From Prauserella aidingensis (GTDB lineage Bacteria > Actinomycetota > Actinomycetes > Mycobacteriales > Pseudonocardiaceae): a stretch of 64,000 nucleotides of DNA. Shown here piece after piece: positions 34,043 to 42,945 of the stretch. The number at the start of each line of letters is the position of its first letter. Position 1 is the first letter of the stretch. The notes below the pieces were generated by a model. That model did not search any database. It saw only the letters and a list, made by a program, of their open reading frames with translations, and was not told the origin of the DNA. A program made the translations under genes and the position numbers. The stretch lies in NCBI RefSeq assembly GCF_024171865.1, contig NZ_JAMTCN010000009.1, forward strand, positions 1 to 64,000, given 5' to 3'.

Positions 34043-35003
34043 TCAGCCCTCGCCCGGCGGCCGTCCACGGCCGCCGGGCGTTCCCCACGACGAACGGGTC
34101 GCGCGTGGATCCGGCCACGAACTCGGCGTACGGGCCCGCGTCGAACGGCGCCGCGGCGTCCAGCGCGGCGAGTGCCTCGTCCGGCAGCCGCAGGTCGAGT
34201 GCGGCGACGGTGTCGGCGATCCGCTCGTCCGACCGGAACCCGATGAGGGGATGGATCGCGGGCGACCGTGTCCGGCTCCACGCGATCGCGACGCGGCCGG
34301 GCGTGGTGCCGAGGTCCCCGGCGATCTCGGTGAGCGCCGTCGCCACCCGTTCCCGAACGGGCGAGGCGCCGTCGCCGGGTGCGGTCAACGTCCCGTGGTC
34401 GAGGACTCCCCAGGCGGCGACGGTCAGCCCGAGTTCGTCGGCCATGGGCAGGATTTCGCGCTCGATGTCGCGGTTGACCAGGCTGTACGGCACCTGCACG
34501 GCTTCCGGCCGGGTCCAGCCGTTCCGGTCGGCGATCGCGTCGGCCCTGCTGATCGTCCACGCAGGCATGTCGGACAGGCCGACGTACCGGACCTTGCCCG
34601 CGCGGACGAGGTCGTCGAGCGCGCGCAGCGTCTCCTCGACGGGCGTGTGCGGATCCCAGGTGTGCACCCACAGGATGTCGACGTGGTCGGTGCGGAGCCG
34701 CCGGAGGCTGCGCTCGAGCGTCGCGACGAGGTTCTTGCGGTGCGCCCCGGCGGCGTTGGGATCGCCGGGATCACGGCTGAGCCCGAACTTGGTGGCGACC
34801 ACGAACCGGTCGCGTCCGGTGATCACCTCGCCGAGCAGGCTCTCGCTCTCGCCGTACGCCGACGCCGTGTCGATGACGTTGCCCCCGGCGTCGGCGTAGG
34901 CGTCGACGATGCGGCGGGTCTGCGCCGCGTCGGGCAGCCGCATCGCGCCGAGGAACAGTTCCGAGACCCGCAGTCCTGTGCGGCCGAACAATCGATATCG
35001 CAT
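34043..35003 (-). CDS. Aldo/keto reductase with no in-frame stop at its expected end
   Basis: From ATG 35003 the product is a standard AKR for about 305 residues. It contains GRTGLRVSELFLGAMR, VIDTASAYGESESLLGE with catalytic Asp/Tyr, DRFVVATKFGL, HVDILWVHTWDPHTPVEETL and RVAIAWSRTRSPAIHPLIGFRS; it ends STRDPFVVGNARRP. It reduces aldehydes or ketones with NADPH. The frame then reads through the terminator hairpin and antisense to the CNNM gene as far as 32913. A TGA one frame over (34045-34043) is the likely original stop, implying a single-base indel near 34050-34090; 34043 is given as the end on that assumption. It is divergent from the MmyB regulator. Confidence 0.75.
34051..34080. terminator. 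Perfect bidirectional hairpin terminator
   Basis: Arms CGCCCGGCGGCCG (34051-34063) and CGGCCGCCGGGCG (34068-34080) are perfectly complementary over 13 bp with a TCCA loop. It separates the CNNM pair from the convergent aldo/keto reductase gene. On the minus strand it lies inside the open reading frame of that reductase, whose stop codon is missing here. Confidence 0.85.
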
Positions 35004-35073
35004 ACGCCCACCCTCGTCGACCGCGGCGATCGGAGGGAGGCCTCGACAGGGCCACCCTCGTAGACTCGGCGAC

Positions 35074-35898
35074 GTGACCGGGGCGACGGGATCGGACGCC
35101 GCAGGGACGGACGCGGCCGCACCGGACGTGGTGGGGACGGACGTGGCGGGGACGGACGGCAACGCGCTGGGCACGTTCCTCCGCGCGCGGAGGGAGGCCG
35201 CTGCGCCCGAGACGCTCGGGCTGCCGAACGGCCCCCGCAGGCGGACGCCGGGGCTGCGGCGGAGCGAGCTGGCGCACCTGGCCGGGGTCAGCGTCGAGTA
35301 CCTGACACGGCTCGAACGCGGCGCCGACCGCAATCCGTCCCCGCAGGTACTCGCCGCCCTCGCCAAGGCGCTCGAGCTGGGCGCCGACGAACACGTACAC
35401 CTGTTGCGCCTGGTCAAAGGCGGTGACGGCCCGTGCACCGCGCAGCGGCCACCGCTCCGGCCCACCGTCGTGGCACTGTTGCGGGCCGTCGCGGGCACAC
35501 CCGCCGCGGTGCTCGACCGCACCGGCGCCGTACTCGCCCGCAACGACGAGTTCGCCGTGCTGTACCCGCCGGACGTCGACAACCTGCCGCGCTTCGTGTT
35601 CACCGACCCGCGTGCACCCGAGCTGCTGCCGGACCGGGAGGCGATCGCCGACGAATGGGCCGTGCGGCTGCGCGCCGCCGCGGACCTGGGCGACGGCACC
35701 GCACGCGCCCTGGCCACGGACCTGGCGGCGGCCGCACCGGAGGGCTTCGCAGCCCGCTACGCGCGTGCGACCCGGATTCCCGCGTGGACCGGAACCGAAC
35801 GCCGAACCGGTCCCGAGGGCCCGCAGACCTGGCGGTACGAGGCGCTGGAGATTCCCGAGACGGACGAGCACCGCCTCGTCGTGTACCTGCCGATGTGA
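35074..35898 (+). CDS. XRE-family regulator with MmyB-like ligand domain
   Basis: 274 residues. After a low-complexity head (GTDAAAPDVVGTDVAGTDG) comes the XRE HTH (LGTFLRARREAA, RRTPGLRRSELAHLAGVSVEYLTRLERGADRNPSPQVL) and then the MmyB ligand-binding domain (about 125-270, PPLRPTVVALLRAVAGTPAAVLDRTGAVLARNDEFAVLY). Such proteins often control a divergent oxidoreductase, here the aldo/keto reductase. GTG 35074 follows a TAGACT (35061-35066) with no ribosome-binding site, so it is probably leaderless. CCACCCTCGTNGAC occurs twice in the divergent gap (35008, 35052) and may be its operator. Confidence 0.88.
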   Translation: MTGATGSDAAGTDAAAPDVVGTDVAGTDGNALGTFLRARREAAAPETLGLPNGPRRRTPGLRRSELAHLAGVSVEYLTRLERGADRNPSPQVLAALAKALELGADEHVHLLRLVKGGDGPCTAQRPPLRPTVVALLRAVAGTPAAVLDRTGAVLARNDEFAVLYPPDVDNLPRFVFTDPRAPELLPDREAIADEWAVRLRAAADLGDGTARALATDLAAAAPEGFAARYARATRIPAWTGTERRTGPEGPQTWRYEALEIPETDEHRLVVYLPM

Positions 35899-35944
35899 AC
35901 CCGCGACGCTGCGAACCCGTGACGCTGCGAACCCACGACGCTGT
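35897..35944. repeat. Three 16-bp tandem repeats after the MmyB regulator gene
   Basis: GAACCCGCGACGCTGC (35897), GAACCCGTGACGCTGC (35913) and GAACCCACGACGCTGT (35929) follow directly, starting within the stop codon of the regulator gene. The period is not a multiple of three and there is no coding potential. It fills most of the 71-bp convergent gap to the ABC gene. Confidence 0.85.
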
Positions 35945-35969
35945 GTGAACCCGGCGGGCGTTCCGGTCG

Positions 35970-36605
35970 TCAACGCCACCGGACGACGTCGTCGGCCCAG
36001 GCGTCGAGGAGCGCGTCGTCGTGGCTGACGGCCAGCACACCGGTGCCTGCGGCGGCGACGCTCCGCACGAGGTGCACGAGCAGGGCGGTCGTGGAGGCGT
36101 CGACCATCGACGTCATCTCGTCGCAGATCAGGTAGCGCGGCCGCAGCACCAGCGCACGCGCCAGGCACGCGCGCTGCAGCTGGCCGTCGGACACCTCGTG
36201 CGGCCGCCTGCCCAGCAGTTCCCGGGTGAGGCCGACGGCCTCGGTCAGCTCGGCGACGATCCCGTCGTCCCTCCGTTTCGACGCGACGAGCGGCGCGCGG
36301 ACGACGGCGTCCAGCGTCCATCGTGGATCGACGGCGAGTCGGGGTTGCTGGAACACCACGCCGATGGACGTGCGCTCCGCGGCCGAGACGCGATGCCGGA
36401 AACGCCGCACCGGCCGGCCGTCCAGTGTCACGCTCCCCGACCACGGCTCCAGCAACAACGCCAGCACGGCGGCGAGCGTCGACTTGCCGCACCCGCTCGG
36501 ACCGGCCAGCCCCACCGTCGCGCCGGGGTGAAGCTCGATGTCGACGCCGTCCAGCACCGGCCGTCCCCGCCGATAACCGACGACCAGGTCCGTCGCGCTC
36601 AGCAC
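35970..36605 (-). CDS. ABC transporter ATP-binding protein, Dpp/Nik type (second)
   Basis: 211 residues of the OppF/NikE type but short. Walker A is AGPSGCGKSTLAAVLA, the Q-loop is VVFQQPRLAVDPRWTL, Walker B is RYLICDEMTSMVDAST and the switch His is VSHDDAL. The signature reads EVSDGQLQRACLARAL, with SDGQ in place of SGGQ, a variant common in this subfamily. It lacks the C-terminal oligopeptide/cysteine extension. The start overlaps the preceding gene by 7 bp. It pairs with the 36599-37645 ATPase. Confidence 0.88.
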   Translation of the reverse strand: MLSATDLVVGYRRGRPVLDGVDIELHPGATVGLAGPSGCGKSTLAAVLALLLEPWSGSVTLDGRPVRRFRHRVSAAERTSIGVVFQQPRLAVDPRWTLDAVVRAPLVASKRRDDGIVAELTEAVGLTRELLGRRPHEVSDGQLQRACLARALVLRPRYLICDEMTSMVDASTTALLVHLVRSVAAAGTGVLAVSHDDALLDAWADDVVRWR

Positions 36606-37645
36606 GGCACGTGTCCCGCGATCAGCCGGCCACCCACGGCGACCGGTTCCGGATCACCGTTGCACGGCGGCCCCGGCGGGTCGGGCACGCGGGCGCAGAA
36701 CGCGCACCCGCCGGGCACGTCGGTCAACTCGGGAGGATGGCCGGGAATCGGCTCGAACCCGCCGTCCGGCAACGCCCCCAGCAGCCCGCGGGTGTAGGGA
36801 TGCCACGGGTCGGCGAACACCTCACCCGCGGGGCCCGCCTCGACGATGCGGCCCGCGTACATCACGGCGGCGTCGTCGGCCACGCGCCGCGCGGCCGCGA
36901 GGTCGTGGGTGATCAGCAGGACCGCCGTGCCCTCGGCGGCCGCCGCCGCGAGGCCGTCGGTGACGTGGTCGACGAGCACGCGGTCGAGGCCGGTGGTCGG
37001 TTCGTCGGCGAGCAGGACGTCGGGCTCACCGGCAAGTGCCAGCGCGAACCCGACGCGCTGGGCCATGCCGCCGGACAGCTCGTGCGGATACGCGTCGAGC
37101 GCGGCCGGGGAGAGGCCCGCGCGCTCGGCGAGGCCGTCCACGTCGCCGCGGGATGCGGCACCGCGCAGCGTGGTCCCGCGCAGCGTGGTCCCGCGCAGCT
37201 GCCGCACGGTCTCGGCCAGCTGGGCGCGGGCGGTGCGCACGGGCGTGAGGTGGCTCGCCGCCGACTGGGGCACGAGCCCGATCCGCCTGCCCCTGACCTG
37301 CCGGGACATGCTGCGCTCCGGCGCCGTGCACAGGTCGAGGTCGTCTCCGGGGCCGTGCAGCAGTGCGCGTCCACGCGTCTGCGCGTTCGCGGGCAGCAGT
37401 CCCAGCAGCGCCGACGTCAGGACGGACTTGCCGCACCCGCTCTCCCCGACCAGCGCCAGCACGCGACCCCGCCGTAGCCGCAGCGACACGTCCGTCGCCG
37501 CGTGCACAACCCCCGCTTTTCCCTTGCGTCCCAACAGGAATCGCACCGACAGCCGGTCCACGGTGAGCGCACTCGCGGGCTGCCGTGTTCCCGCCGACGT
37601 CGCCGCGTCCTCGGCGGACGTCGTCGTCACACGTGTGTCCGTCAC
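36599..37645 (-). CDS. ABC transporter ATP-binding protein, Dpp/Nik type (first)
   Basis: 348 residues. Walker A is VGESGCGKSVLTSALLG, the signature HELSGGMAQRVGFALAL, Walker B DVLLADEPTTGLD and the switch LITHDLAAAR. The C-terminal oligopeptide-type extension has the Cys-rich GGCAFCARVPDPPGPPCNG, as in DppD/OppD iron-sulfur-type tails. A 15-bp in-frame duplication gives LRGTTLRGTTLRG. GTG 37645 overlaps the permease stop by 4 bp. It energises import through the two permeases upstream. Confidence 0.9.
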   Translation of the reverse strand: MTDTRVTTTSAEDAATSAGTRQPASALTVDRLSVRFLLGRKGKAGVVHAATDVSLRLRRGRVLALVGESGCGKSVLTSALLGLLPANAQTRGRALLHGPGDDLDLCTAPERSMSRQVRGRRIGLVPQSAASHLTPVRTARAQLAETVRQLRGTTLRGTTLRGAASRGDVDGLAERAGLSPAALDAYPHELSGGMAQRVGFALALAGEPDVLLADEPTTGLDRVLVDHVTDGLAAAAAEGTAVLLITHDLAAARRVADDAAVMYAGRIVEAGPAGEVFADPWHPYTRGLLGALPDGGFEPIPGHPPELTDVPGGCAFCARVPDPPGPPCNGDPEPVAVGGRLIAGHVPC

Positions 37646-38556
37646 AGGGCCAACTCCGATCTGCGCCGCGGGACGAGCCGGTCGCGCAGCGTCGCGGCGA
37701 TCCCGGCCGTCGCGAGGGTGGTCAGCACGAGCAGCACCGACGGGAAGGCGACGTTCCACCAGCCGCCGAGCAACAACTCCGAGCGGGCGTCCGACAGGAT
37801 GTTGCCGATGCTCGCCAGGTGTGGCGGCAGGCCCAGCCCGAGGAAACTCAACGCCGTCTCGTGCCACACCGCGTGCGGCAGCACGAGCACCGCCGACAGC
37901 GCGGCCTGCCCCGCGACGGCGGGAAGGATGTGCCTGCGCAGGATGTGCCCGCGCGTGGCACCGCCCGAGATCGCCGCGTCGACGAACGGGCGACGCCGCA
38001 GCGACAGCACCTCGGCGCGCACGATGCGGGCCACGGTGGTCCAGTGGGTGACCACGATGGACACGATCACGGCCGTCAGACTCCCCCGGTACAACGCCAC
38101 GATGACGATGCCGAGCAGCAGGTGCGGGACGGCGTTGACGGTGTCGAGCAGGCGCATGAGCACCCGGTCGGGCCACCCGCCGAGGAACCCGGCCACGGCG
38201 CCGACGGCGGTCCCGAGCGTGATCGCCCCGACGGCGCAGATCGCCGCGACGAGGAGCGACACGCGCAGGCCCGCCAGTGTGCGGACGAACAGGTCACGGC
38301 CCGCCTGGTCGGTGCCGAACACGTGCTCCCCGCTCGGCGGAAGCCGCACCTGGGTGTAGTCGAACAGCTGCTCGCTCGCGGGCCACAGCCAGGGCACCAC
38401 GATCGCCGCCAGTACCAGCACGCCGAGCAGGCCGGCACCGACGCCGAGCCGCAGCCGCGCCCGGCCGCCCGCTCCGCCGCGCGGCGTGCCCGCCCGGGTC
38501 CGAGCGGCCTGCCGCCACTGTCCTATCGCACCGGCGACGATCTCCCGTTCAGCCAT
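37642..38556 (-). CDS. ABC transporter permease, DppC/NikC type
   Basis: 304 residues with about six spans. FGTDQAGRDLFVRTLAGLRVSL and the EAA loop (DAAISGGATRGHILRRHILP) are diagnostic of the DppC/OppC subfamily. ATG 38556 overlaps the end of the upstream permease gene by 8 bp; GTG 38562 is an alternative. It works with the 38549-39574 permease. Confidence 0.9.
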   Translation of the reverse strand: MAEREIVAGAIGQWRQAARTRAGTPRGGAGGRARLRLGVGAGLLGVLVLAAIVVPWLWPASEQLFDYTQVRLPPSGEHVFGTDQAGRDLFVRTLAGLRVSLLVAAICAVGAITLGTAVGAVAGFLGGWPDRVLMRLLDTVNAVPHLLLGIVIVALYRGSLTAVIVSIVVTHWTTVARIVRAEVLSLRRRPFVDAAISGGATRGHILRRHILPAVAGQAALSAVLVLPHAVWHETALSFLGLGLPPHLASIGNILSDARSELLLGGWWNVAFPSVLLVLTTLATAGIAATLRDRLVPRRRSELAL

Positions 38557-39574
38557 CGGCACGCACCCTCGGGTCGGTCACCACGGTGGCGATGTCGGCC
38601 AGCAACGATCCGAGCAGCACCGCGACGGTCGCCAGCAGCGCGAGCACCGCCAGCAGCGGATAGTCGACGGCCAGGCCCGCCTCCACCATCGCCGAGGCGG
38701 CCCCCGGCCACGAGAACACGGTCTCCACCAGCACGGCGCCCGTCACGAGTTCGGGCACGCGGGTGCCCAGCACGTTCAGGAACGGCAGCAGCGCCGTCGG
38801 CAGCGCGTGCCCCGTGACGACCAGTCGTTCCGGCAGGCCCCGCGCCCTGGCGCCGATCACGTGGTCGTCGGCGAGCGCGGTGAGCAGCGACTGCCGCAGG
38901 TGCAGCACCAGCCACGGTGCCTGGGACACGCCGAGCACGAGCGCAGGCAGCACGAGATGCTCGGCGACCTGTGCAAAGGTGGCATCGGCGTCGCCGTCGG
39001 TCACCCCCGCGACCGGCAGCCACCCCAGGCCCAGCGAGAACACCCCGATCGCGGCGAACGCGACGACGAAGCTCGGCAGGCCCTCCATCCCCTGGCCGAC
39101 CGCCGTCACGATGCGGTCGAGCAGACCGCCCTGCCGCCACGCGGTCACGACGCCGAGAACCAGCGCCAGTAGCGCGGCGACGACGATGCCCGTACCCGCG
39201 AGCAGGAGCGTCCACGGCAGCCGCTCGGCGAGCACGTCGGCCACGGGCTGGTGGAACACCCGGCTGGTGCCGAGATCACCGGTGACGATCCCGCCGAGCC
39301 AGTGTCCGAACCGGACGACGATCGGATCGTCGAGGCCCAGTTCGTCCCGCGTGCGGTCCAGCTGCTGGTCGCTCGCGGTGAAGACGTTCTCGCCGTAGTA
39401 CTGGTGGATCGGGTCGAACGGCGATGCGGCACCCAGGAGGAACACCCCGCACGCGACGACGAGCAACACCGGCACCGCCAGTGCGATACGCCGCAGCACG
39501 AGCACGCCGACGGCACGGCGCCGGGACACGGCTCCACGCCCGGCCGCCACCCCGGCGCTCACGTCGGCGCTCAC
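38549..39574 (-). CDS. ABC transporter permease, DppB/NikB type
   Basis: 341 residues. The N-terminal span and FDPIHQYYGENVFTASDQQLDRTRDELGLDDPIVVRFGHWLGG are typical of DppB/OppB; the EAA loop is HVIGARARGLPERLVVTGHALP. The final part has LVETVFSWPGAASAMVEAGLAVDYPLL. GTG 39574 overlaps the stop of the binding-protein gene by 4 bp (GTGA). It forms the membrane channel with the DppC-type subunit. Confidence 0.9.
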   Translation of the reverse strand: MSADVSAGVAAGRGAVSRRRAVGVLVLRRIALAVPVLLVVACGVFLLGAASPFDPIHQYYGENVFTASDQQLDRTRDELGLDDPIVVRFGHWLGGIVTGDLGTSRVFHQPVADVLAERLPWTLLLAGTGIVVAALLALVLGVVTAWRQGGLLDRIVTAVGQGMEGLPSFVVAFAAIGVFSLGLGWLPVAGVTDGDADATFAQVAEHLVLPALVLGVSQAPWLVLHLRQSLLTALADDHVIGARARGLPERLVVTGHALPTALLPFLNVLGTRVPELVTGAVLVETVFSWPGAASAMVEAGLAVDYPLLAVLALLATVAVLLGSLLADIATVVTDPRVRADG

Positions 39575-41190
39575 GACGCCGCCGTCCAGTTCTGCACGTT
39601 CCACCACGGTCCCCAGGTCAGGCCGTGCGTGTGCGGTTCGACCACCGGCCGGTAGCCGCGCCACCCGGCGTCGCGCAGCACGTAGCTGTGGTCGAGGAAC
39701 GCCAGGAACACGAATCCCGGGTCGTCGCGCAGCTCCCGCTGCACGTCGCGATAGGCCCGGGTGCGCGGCCCTGGCGAGGACGCCGTACGCGCACGGTCCA
39801 GCGCATCGTCCACATCGGAGTCCGAGTAGAACCCGGGGTTGTTGTAGCCGTCGCCCCCGTACGACGAGTGCAGCAGCGGGTAGGCGACCAGGTCGGGTTC
39901 GAACGGATTGCCGCCACCGAGGACGACGGCATCACGCGCCATCCGCGGTTCGATCGCCTCCCAGCCGAGCCCTTCCAGGCGCACGTCGATGCCGACGGCG
40001 CGGGCGTCGGACGCGAACGCCTGCGCGAACAGTTTCCGCACTCCGTCGTCGGCGGGATACAGGAGCGTGAACGCCGCGCGGGTGCCGCCGCGGCTGCGGA
40101 CGCCGTCGTCGCCGGTCCGCCAGCCCGCACCGTCGAGGATGCGGCGCGCCTCGGACCTGTCGAACGGGAACGCCGAGGACGGTTCGTGCAGCTGCTCGAG
40201 CACGGGCGGGATCGGCGTGCTCGCGGGCCTGCCGTGCCCCGCGAGGATCGCGTCGATCATGCCCTCCCGGTCGACGGCGTGGTTGAGCGCGCGGCGGACG
40301 GCGAGGTCCCCGGTGACGGGATGGCGCGTCGGGAGCGTCACGGCACGGTAGTCGGCGGTCCGGTGGTGGACGACGCGGTACCCGTCGAGGTCGCGCAGGG
40401 TGTCGGCGAGCGCGGGTGGGAGGGACGCGCCGTCGAACTCGCCCGCGCGCAGCCGCTGGGCGCGCGTGTTGTCGTCGCCCGCGAAGACGACCGTGATGGT
40501 GCGCACCGCCGGCCTGCCGCCCCAATGGTCGTCGTTGGCGGTCAGCACCATGCGGTCACCTTTGCGCCACTCGGCGAGTTCGTAGGGACCGGTCCCGACG
40601 GGGTGACTGCCGAACGACGAGGTGTGCAGCGGTTCCGGCTCCGCTCCGGGGCCGGGGTCCAGCGACTCCGCGGGCACGATGCCGAGCGTCAGTTTGTGCG
40701 GCAGCGGTGCGTAGCGGTGGACGAGGCCGAACCGGACCGTGTGGCCGTCGACGGCACGGACCGAGTCGATCATCTCGTACTCCGACGCCACGGTGGCCGC
40801 GTAGCGCGGATCGGCGAGCGCGCGGTAGGTGGCGACGACATCGGCGGCCGTGAACGCGGATCCGTCGTGGAACCGGACGTCGCGCCGCAGCGGCACCGTC
40901 CAGGTGAGCCCGTCCTCGGACGCCCGAGCGGGCCCGGCGGCGAGCGCGGGGCGGAGCTCGCGGTGGGCGTCGTAGTCGTACAGGCCGTCGAAGATCTTCG
41001 ACGCGCCTTCCTGACCGTGGCCGAGCAGCGGGTGAAGACTCTCGTCCTCGTACGCCGCGGCCAGTACGAGGCCGTCGTCACCGGTGTCGCCACCACTGCC
41101 CTCCGGAGCGGCGCACGCGGCGGACATCCAGGTCAGCGCAGCGACGGCGCACACGAACGCGCGGCGGCGGTGCCTCCCTCTCCGCGGCAT
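39571..41190 (-). CDS. ABC transporter substrate-binding lipoprotein (SBP family 5)
   Basis: 539 residues. A signal peptide with lipobox MSAACAAPEG places the mature Cys at about residue 26. The SBP_bac_5 fold follows (ESLHPLLGHGQEGASKIFDGLYDYD, RDVRFHDGSAFTAADVVATYRAL, HPVGTGPYELAEW, RRALNHAVDREGMIDAIL). The family binds peptides, nickel or metal-opine complexes; the residues that discriminate these cannot be read reliably here. It is the first gene of a five-gene operon and has a well-formed promoter at 41232-41259. Confidence 0.9.
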   Translation of the reverse strand: MPRRGRHRRRAFVCAVAALTWMSAACAAPEGSGGDTGDDGLVLAAAYEDESLHPLLGHGQEGASKIFDGLYDYDAHRELRPALAAGPARASEDGLTWTVPLRRDVRFHDGSAFTAADVVATYRALADPRYAATVASEYEMIDSVRAVDGHTVRFGLVHRYAPLPHKLTLGIVPAESLDPGPGAEPEPLHTSSFGSHPVGTGPYELAEWRKGDRMVLTANDDHWGGRPAVRTITVVFAGDDNTRAQRLRAGEFDGASLPPALADTLRDLDGYRVVHHRTADYRAVTLPTRHPVTGDLAVRRALNHAVDREGMIDAILAGHGRPASTPIPPVLEQLHEPSSAFPFDRSEARRILDGAGWRTGDDGVRSRGGTRAAFTLLYPADDGVRKLFAQAFASDARAVGIDVRLEGLGWEAIEPRMARDAVVLGGGNPFEPDLVAYPLLHSSYGGDGYNNPGFYSDSDVDDALDRARTASSPGPRTRAYRDVQRELRDDPGFVFLAFLDHSYVLRDAGWRGYRPVVEPHTHGLTWGPWWNVQNWTAAS

Positions 41191-41231
41191 GCCCGCCTCC
41201 CCCGCACTCGCCGTCCACGTCGGTACGACAA

Positions 41232-41259
41232 ATTATCTTTTCATATGATCAGATGACAA
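41232..41259 (-). promoter_or_regulatory. Promoter of the Dpp/Nik-type operon with palindromic spacer
   Basis: On the minus strand, TTGTCA (41259-41254) and GATAAT (41237-41232) are separated by 16 bp. This is an AT-rich patch in otherwise very GC-rich DNA. The spacer carries the perfect palindrome TCATATGA (41241-41248), a good place for a repressor, perhaps a metal sensor if the transporter carries a metallophore. Confidence 0.55.
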
Positions 41260-41329
41260 CAACTGACCACGAGCGCGACCTCACGGGCCGGACGTCGCGA
41301 GCCCTCGGCCTACGCCGAGGCCGGACCGA

Positions 41330-41752
41330 TCAGAGCGAACCCATGTCGGCCGACAGCCAGTGCTCGGGCCGCATCGTGATCACGGTGTGCTCGCCGAGAT
41401 GCGTGCGCTCGAACTCCAGGAACTCCTCGGCCTGCTCCGCGGCCAGATACCGGACGGCCATCTCGACGGACAGGTCGTGATCGTCCTCCGAGAACTCCGC
41501 CGGGCCTTCCACGCTGACGTACCGGATGGTCGGCTCCACCCGCTGCACCATCAGGCTGAAGCGACCCGCAGCGCGAATGGCCCGCGCCTTGCGTGACTCG
41601 GGCCCGGTGCGGACCCAGAGATTTCCACCGGGCGTGTACTGGTACCAGATCGGCACGTTCAGCGGCGCCCTTTCGGCCGATTCGACCACGGACAGCGCGC
41701 CGATGTGCGGTTGTGCCAGGAATTCTTCGCGTTCTTCCTCTGTGAGCGCCAT
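41330..41752 (-). CDS. Pyridoxamine 5'-phosphate oxidase-family flavin/F420 protein
   Basis: 140 residues with the split-barrel fold. LNVPIWYQYTPGGNLWVRTGPESRKARAIRAAGRFSLMVQRVEPTIRYVSVEGPAEF is the usual core order, and the protein ends MRPEHWLSADMGSL. It likely binds FMN or F420 and acts as a small reductase or general stress protein. Too little is conserved to pick between PPOX-type and F420-type. It stands alone on the minus strand, with short gaps both sides. Confidence 0.82.
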   Translation of the reverse strand: MALTEEEREEFLAQPHIGALSVVESAERAPLNVPIWYQYTPGGNLWVRTGPESRKARAIRAAGRFSLMVQRVEPTIRYVSVEGPAEFSEDDHDLSVEMAVRYLAAEQAEEFLEFERTHLGEHTVITMRPEHWLSADMGSL

Positions 41753-41872
41753 GACTCGACGCTAACGCCGACCACCGACATCCGCCGGTTTCGCCGACCC
41801 GGACGGACGGGCCGCGGCAGCAGGACCCACTGCGTCACCGCAGCGGCCGGCCGGCGTCACCGCAGCGGCCGG

Positions 41873-42469
41873 TCAGCGGCCGAGGAGCCTGCGGAACGAC
41901 GCCTCGACGTCCGCGCGCTCGGGGAGCTGTTCGCGCACGATGCCCTGCAGCTGCCAGCCGCAGAACAGCACCGACAGCGCACGGCCGGTCTCCGCGTCGG
42001 TGTAGCCGGCGAACAGCTCGGCCAGCGCGGTGTCCCACTCCTGGCTGACGTGCTGCAGCGCGGGCCGGTGCAGCGCCGCGATGTAGAGCTGGTGTTCGAC
42101 GATCGTCTCTGCCCGCGCCGGCCCGAGGTAATGCAGTACGAGTTCCGCGAGCGCCTCGGCGAGGTCGCCGCCGGCGTCCAGCCCCGCCGCCCAGATGCGC
42201 AGGTGTTCGACATCGTCGTCGGCCGCCTGCCGGAGCGCACTGACCAGGAGGTCGTCGAGCGTCTTGAAGTAGTAGGTCGTCGAGCCGAGGGGTACGCCTG
42301 CGGCCGCGGCGACCTTCCGGTGCGTCAGCTTCTCGACCCCGACCTCGGCGACCACCTCGATGGCGGCGCGTGCGATGCGCTGCCGCCGGTCCGGATCCCG
42401 CTGCCCGGCCGCGCGCACACCGGTCGACGGCGGCGTCGGGCCTGCGGAGCTCGTATCGGGGGTAGTCAC
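41873..42469 (-). CDS. TetR-family regulator, BetI-like position
   Basis: 198 residues. HTH at about 28-75 (RQRIARAAIEVVAEVGVEKLTHRKVAAAAGVPLGSTTYYFKTLDDLL) with the usual TetR C-terminal ligand domain. The GTG start has GAGGTGAGGA upstream. It is divergent from the choline-oxidation genes and likely represses them in the absence of choline, in the manner of BetI. The palindromic site at 42625-42638 in the 476-bp gap is a candidate operator; nothing else recognisable lies in 42470-42945. Confidence 0.85.
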   Translation of the reverse strand: MTTPDTSSAGPTPPSTGVRAAGQRDPDRRQRIARAAIEVVAEVGVEKLTHRKVAAAAGVPLGSTTYYFKTLDDLLVSALRQAADDDVEHLRIWAAGLDAGGDLAEALAELVLHYLGPARAETIVEHQLYIAALHRPALQHVSQEWDTALAELFAGYTDAETGRALSVLFCGWQLQGIVREQLPERADVEASFRRLLGR

Positions 42470-42624
42470 GGTCTCGGAATCCTCACCTCGGACGTCTCAC
42501 GTGCGGACCGTTCACCTTGCCATGCAGGGCGCCAGGAGCGGTGCGGCGCAGATCACCGGTTCTGCGAATCCACTGCTCGGCGGCATATTTTCGCCCACTC
42601 GAACGGCGCGGCCGAATCCGTTGG

Positions 42625-42638
42625 TGTACAGATGTACA
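42625..42638. promoter_or_regulatory. TGTACA-GA-TGTACA operator
   Basis: Two TGTACA palindromes separated by two bases form a 14-bp near-perfect dyad between the TetR gene and the betaine aldehyde dehydrogenase gene. TetR-type dimers bind sites of this size and symmetry. It lies about 310 bp before the dehydrogenase start, so the promoter would have a long leader. Confidence 0.5.
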
Positions 42639-42945
42639 GGTCTGGTGTTAGTGTCCTCCACCGTCGCCGCACGGCCCGCGAGAAATGCGGTCACGGGGAA
42701 ATACTCCGCGACCGCCTCGCCCGCGCCGAGGACCGTTTCCACGCGCGGAATCGCCGGGGTACGGCGGCCACGGAAGACACGGCGGCCGCGGAAACGGTGT
42801 GCCGCACCGGATCCGCAGACCCGAGGCGGTCCCGGGAAACCGCGCGAGCACGCATGCGACCAGGCCGAAGCGGACGCGCGAGCCGCCGGTGAACGCTGCC
42901 GACGACACGAACACCGACGAACGAGGAAAAGGGGCGGAAACGACC

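Noticed and set aside
41232-41259. Zur box at the Dpp/Nik-type promoter
   Set aside because: TGAAAA is present but the second half of the actinobacterial Zur consensus is not; kept only as an unassigned palindrome.
42512-42742. Minus-strand ORF in the TetR to aldehyde dehydrogenase gap
   Set aside because: No recognisable domain, poor start context, and it overlaps the candidate operator and promoter region.
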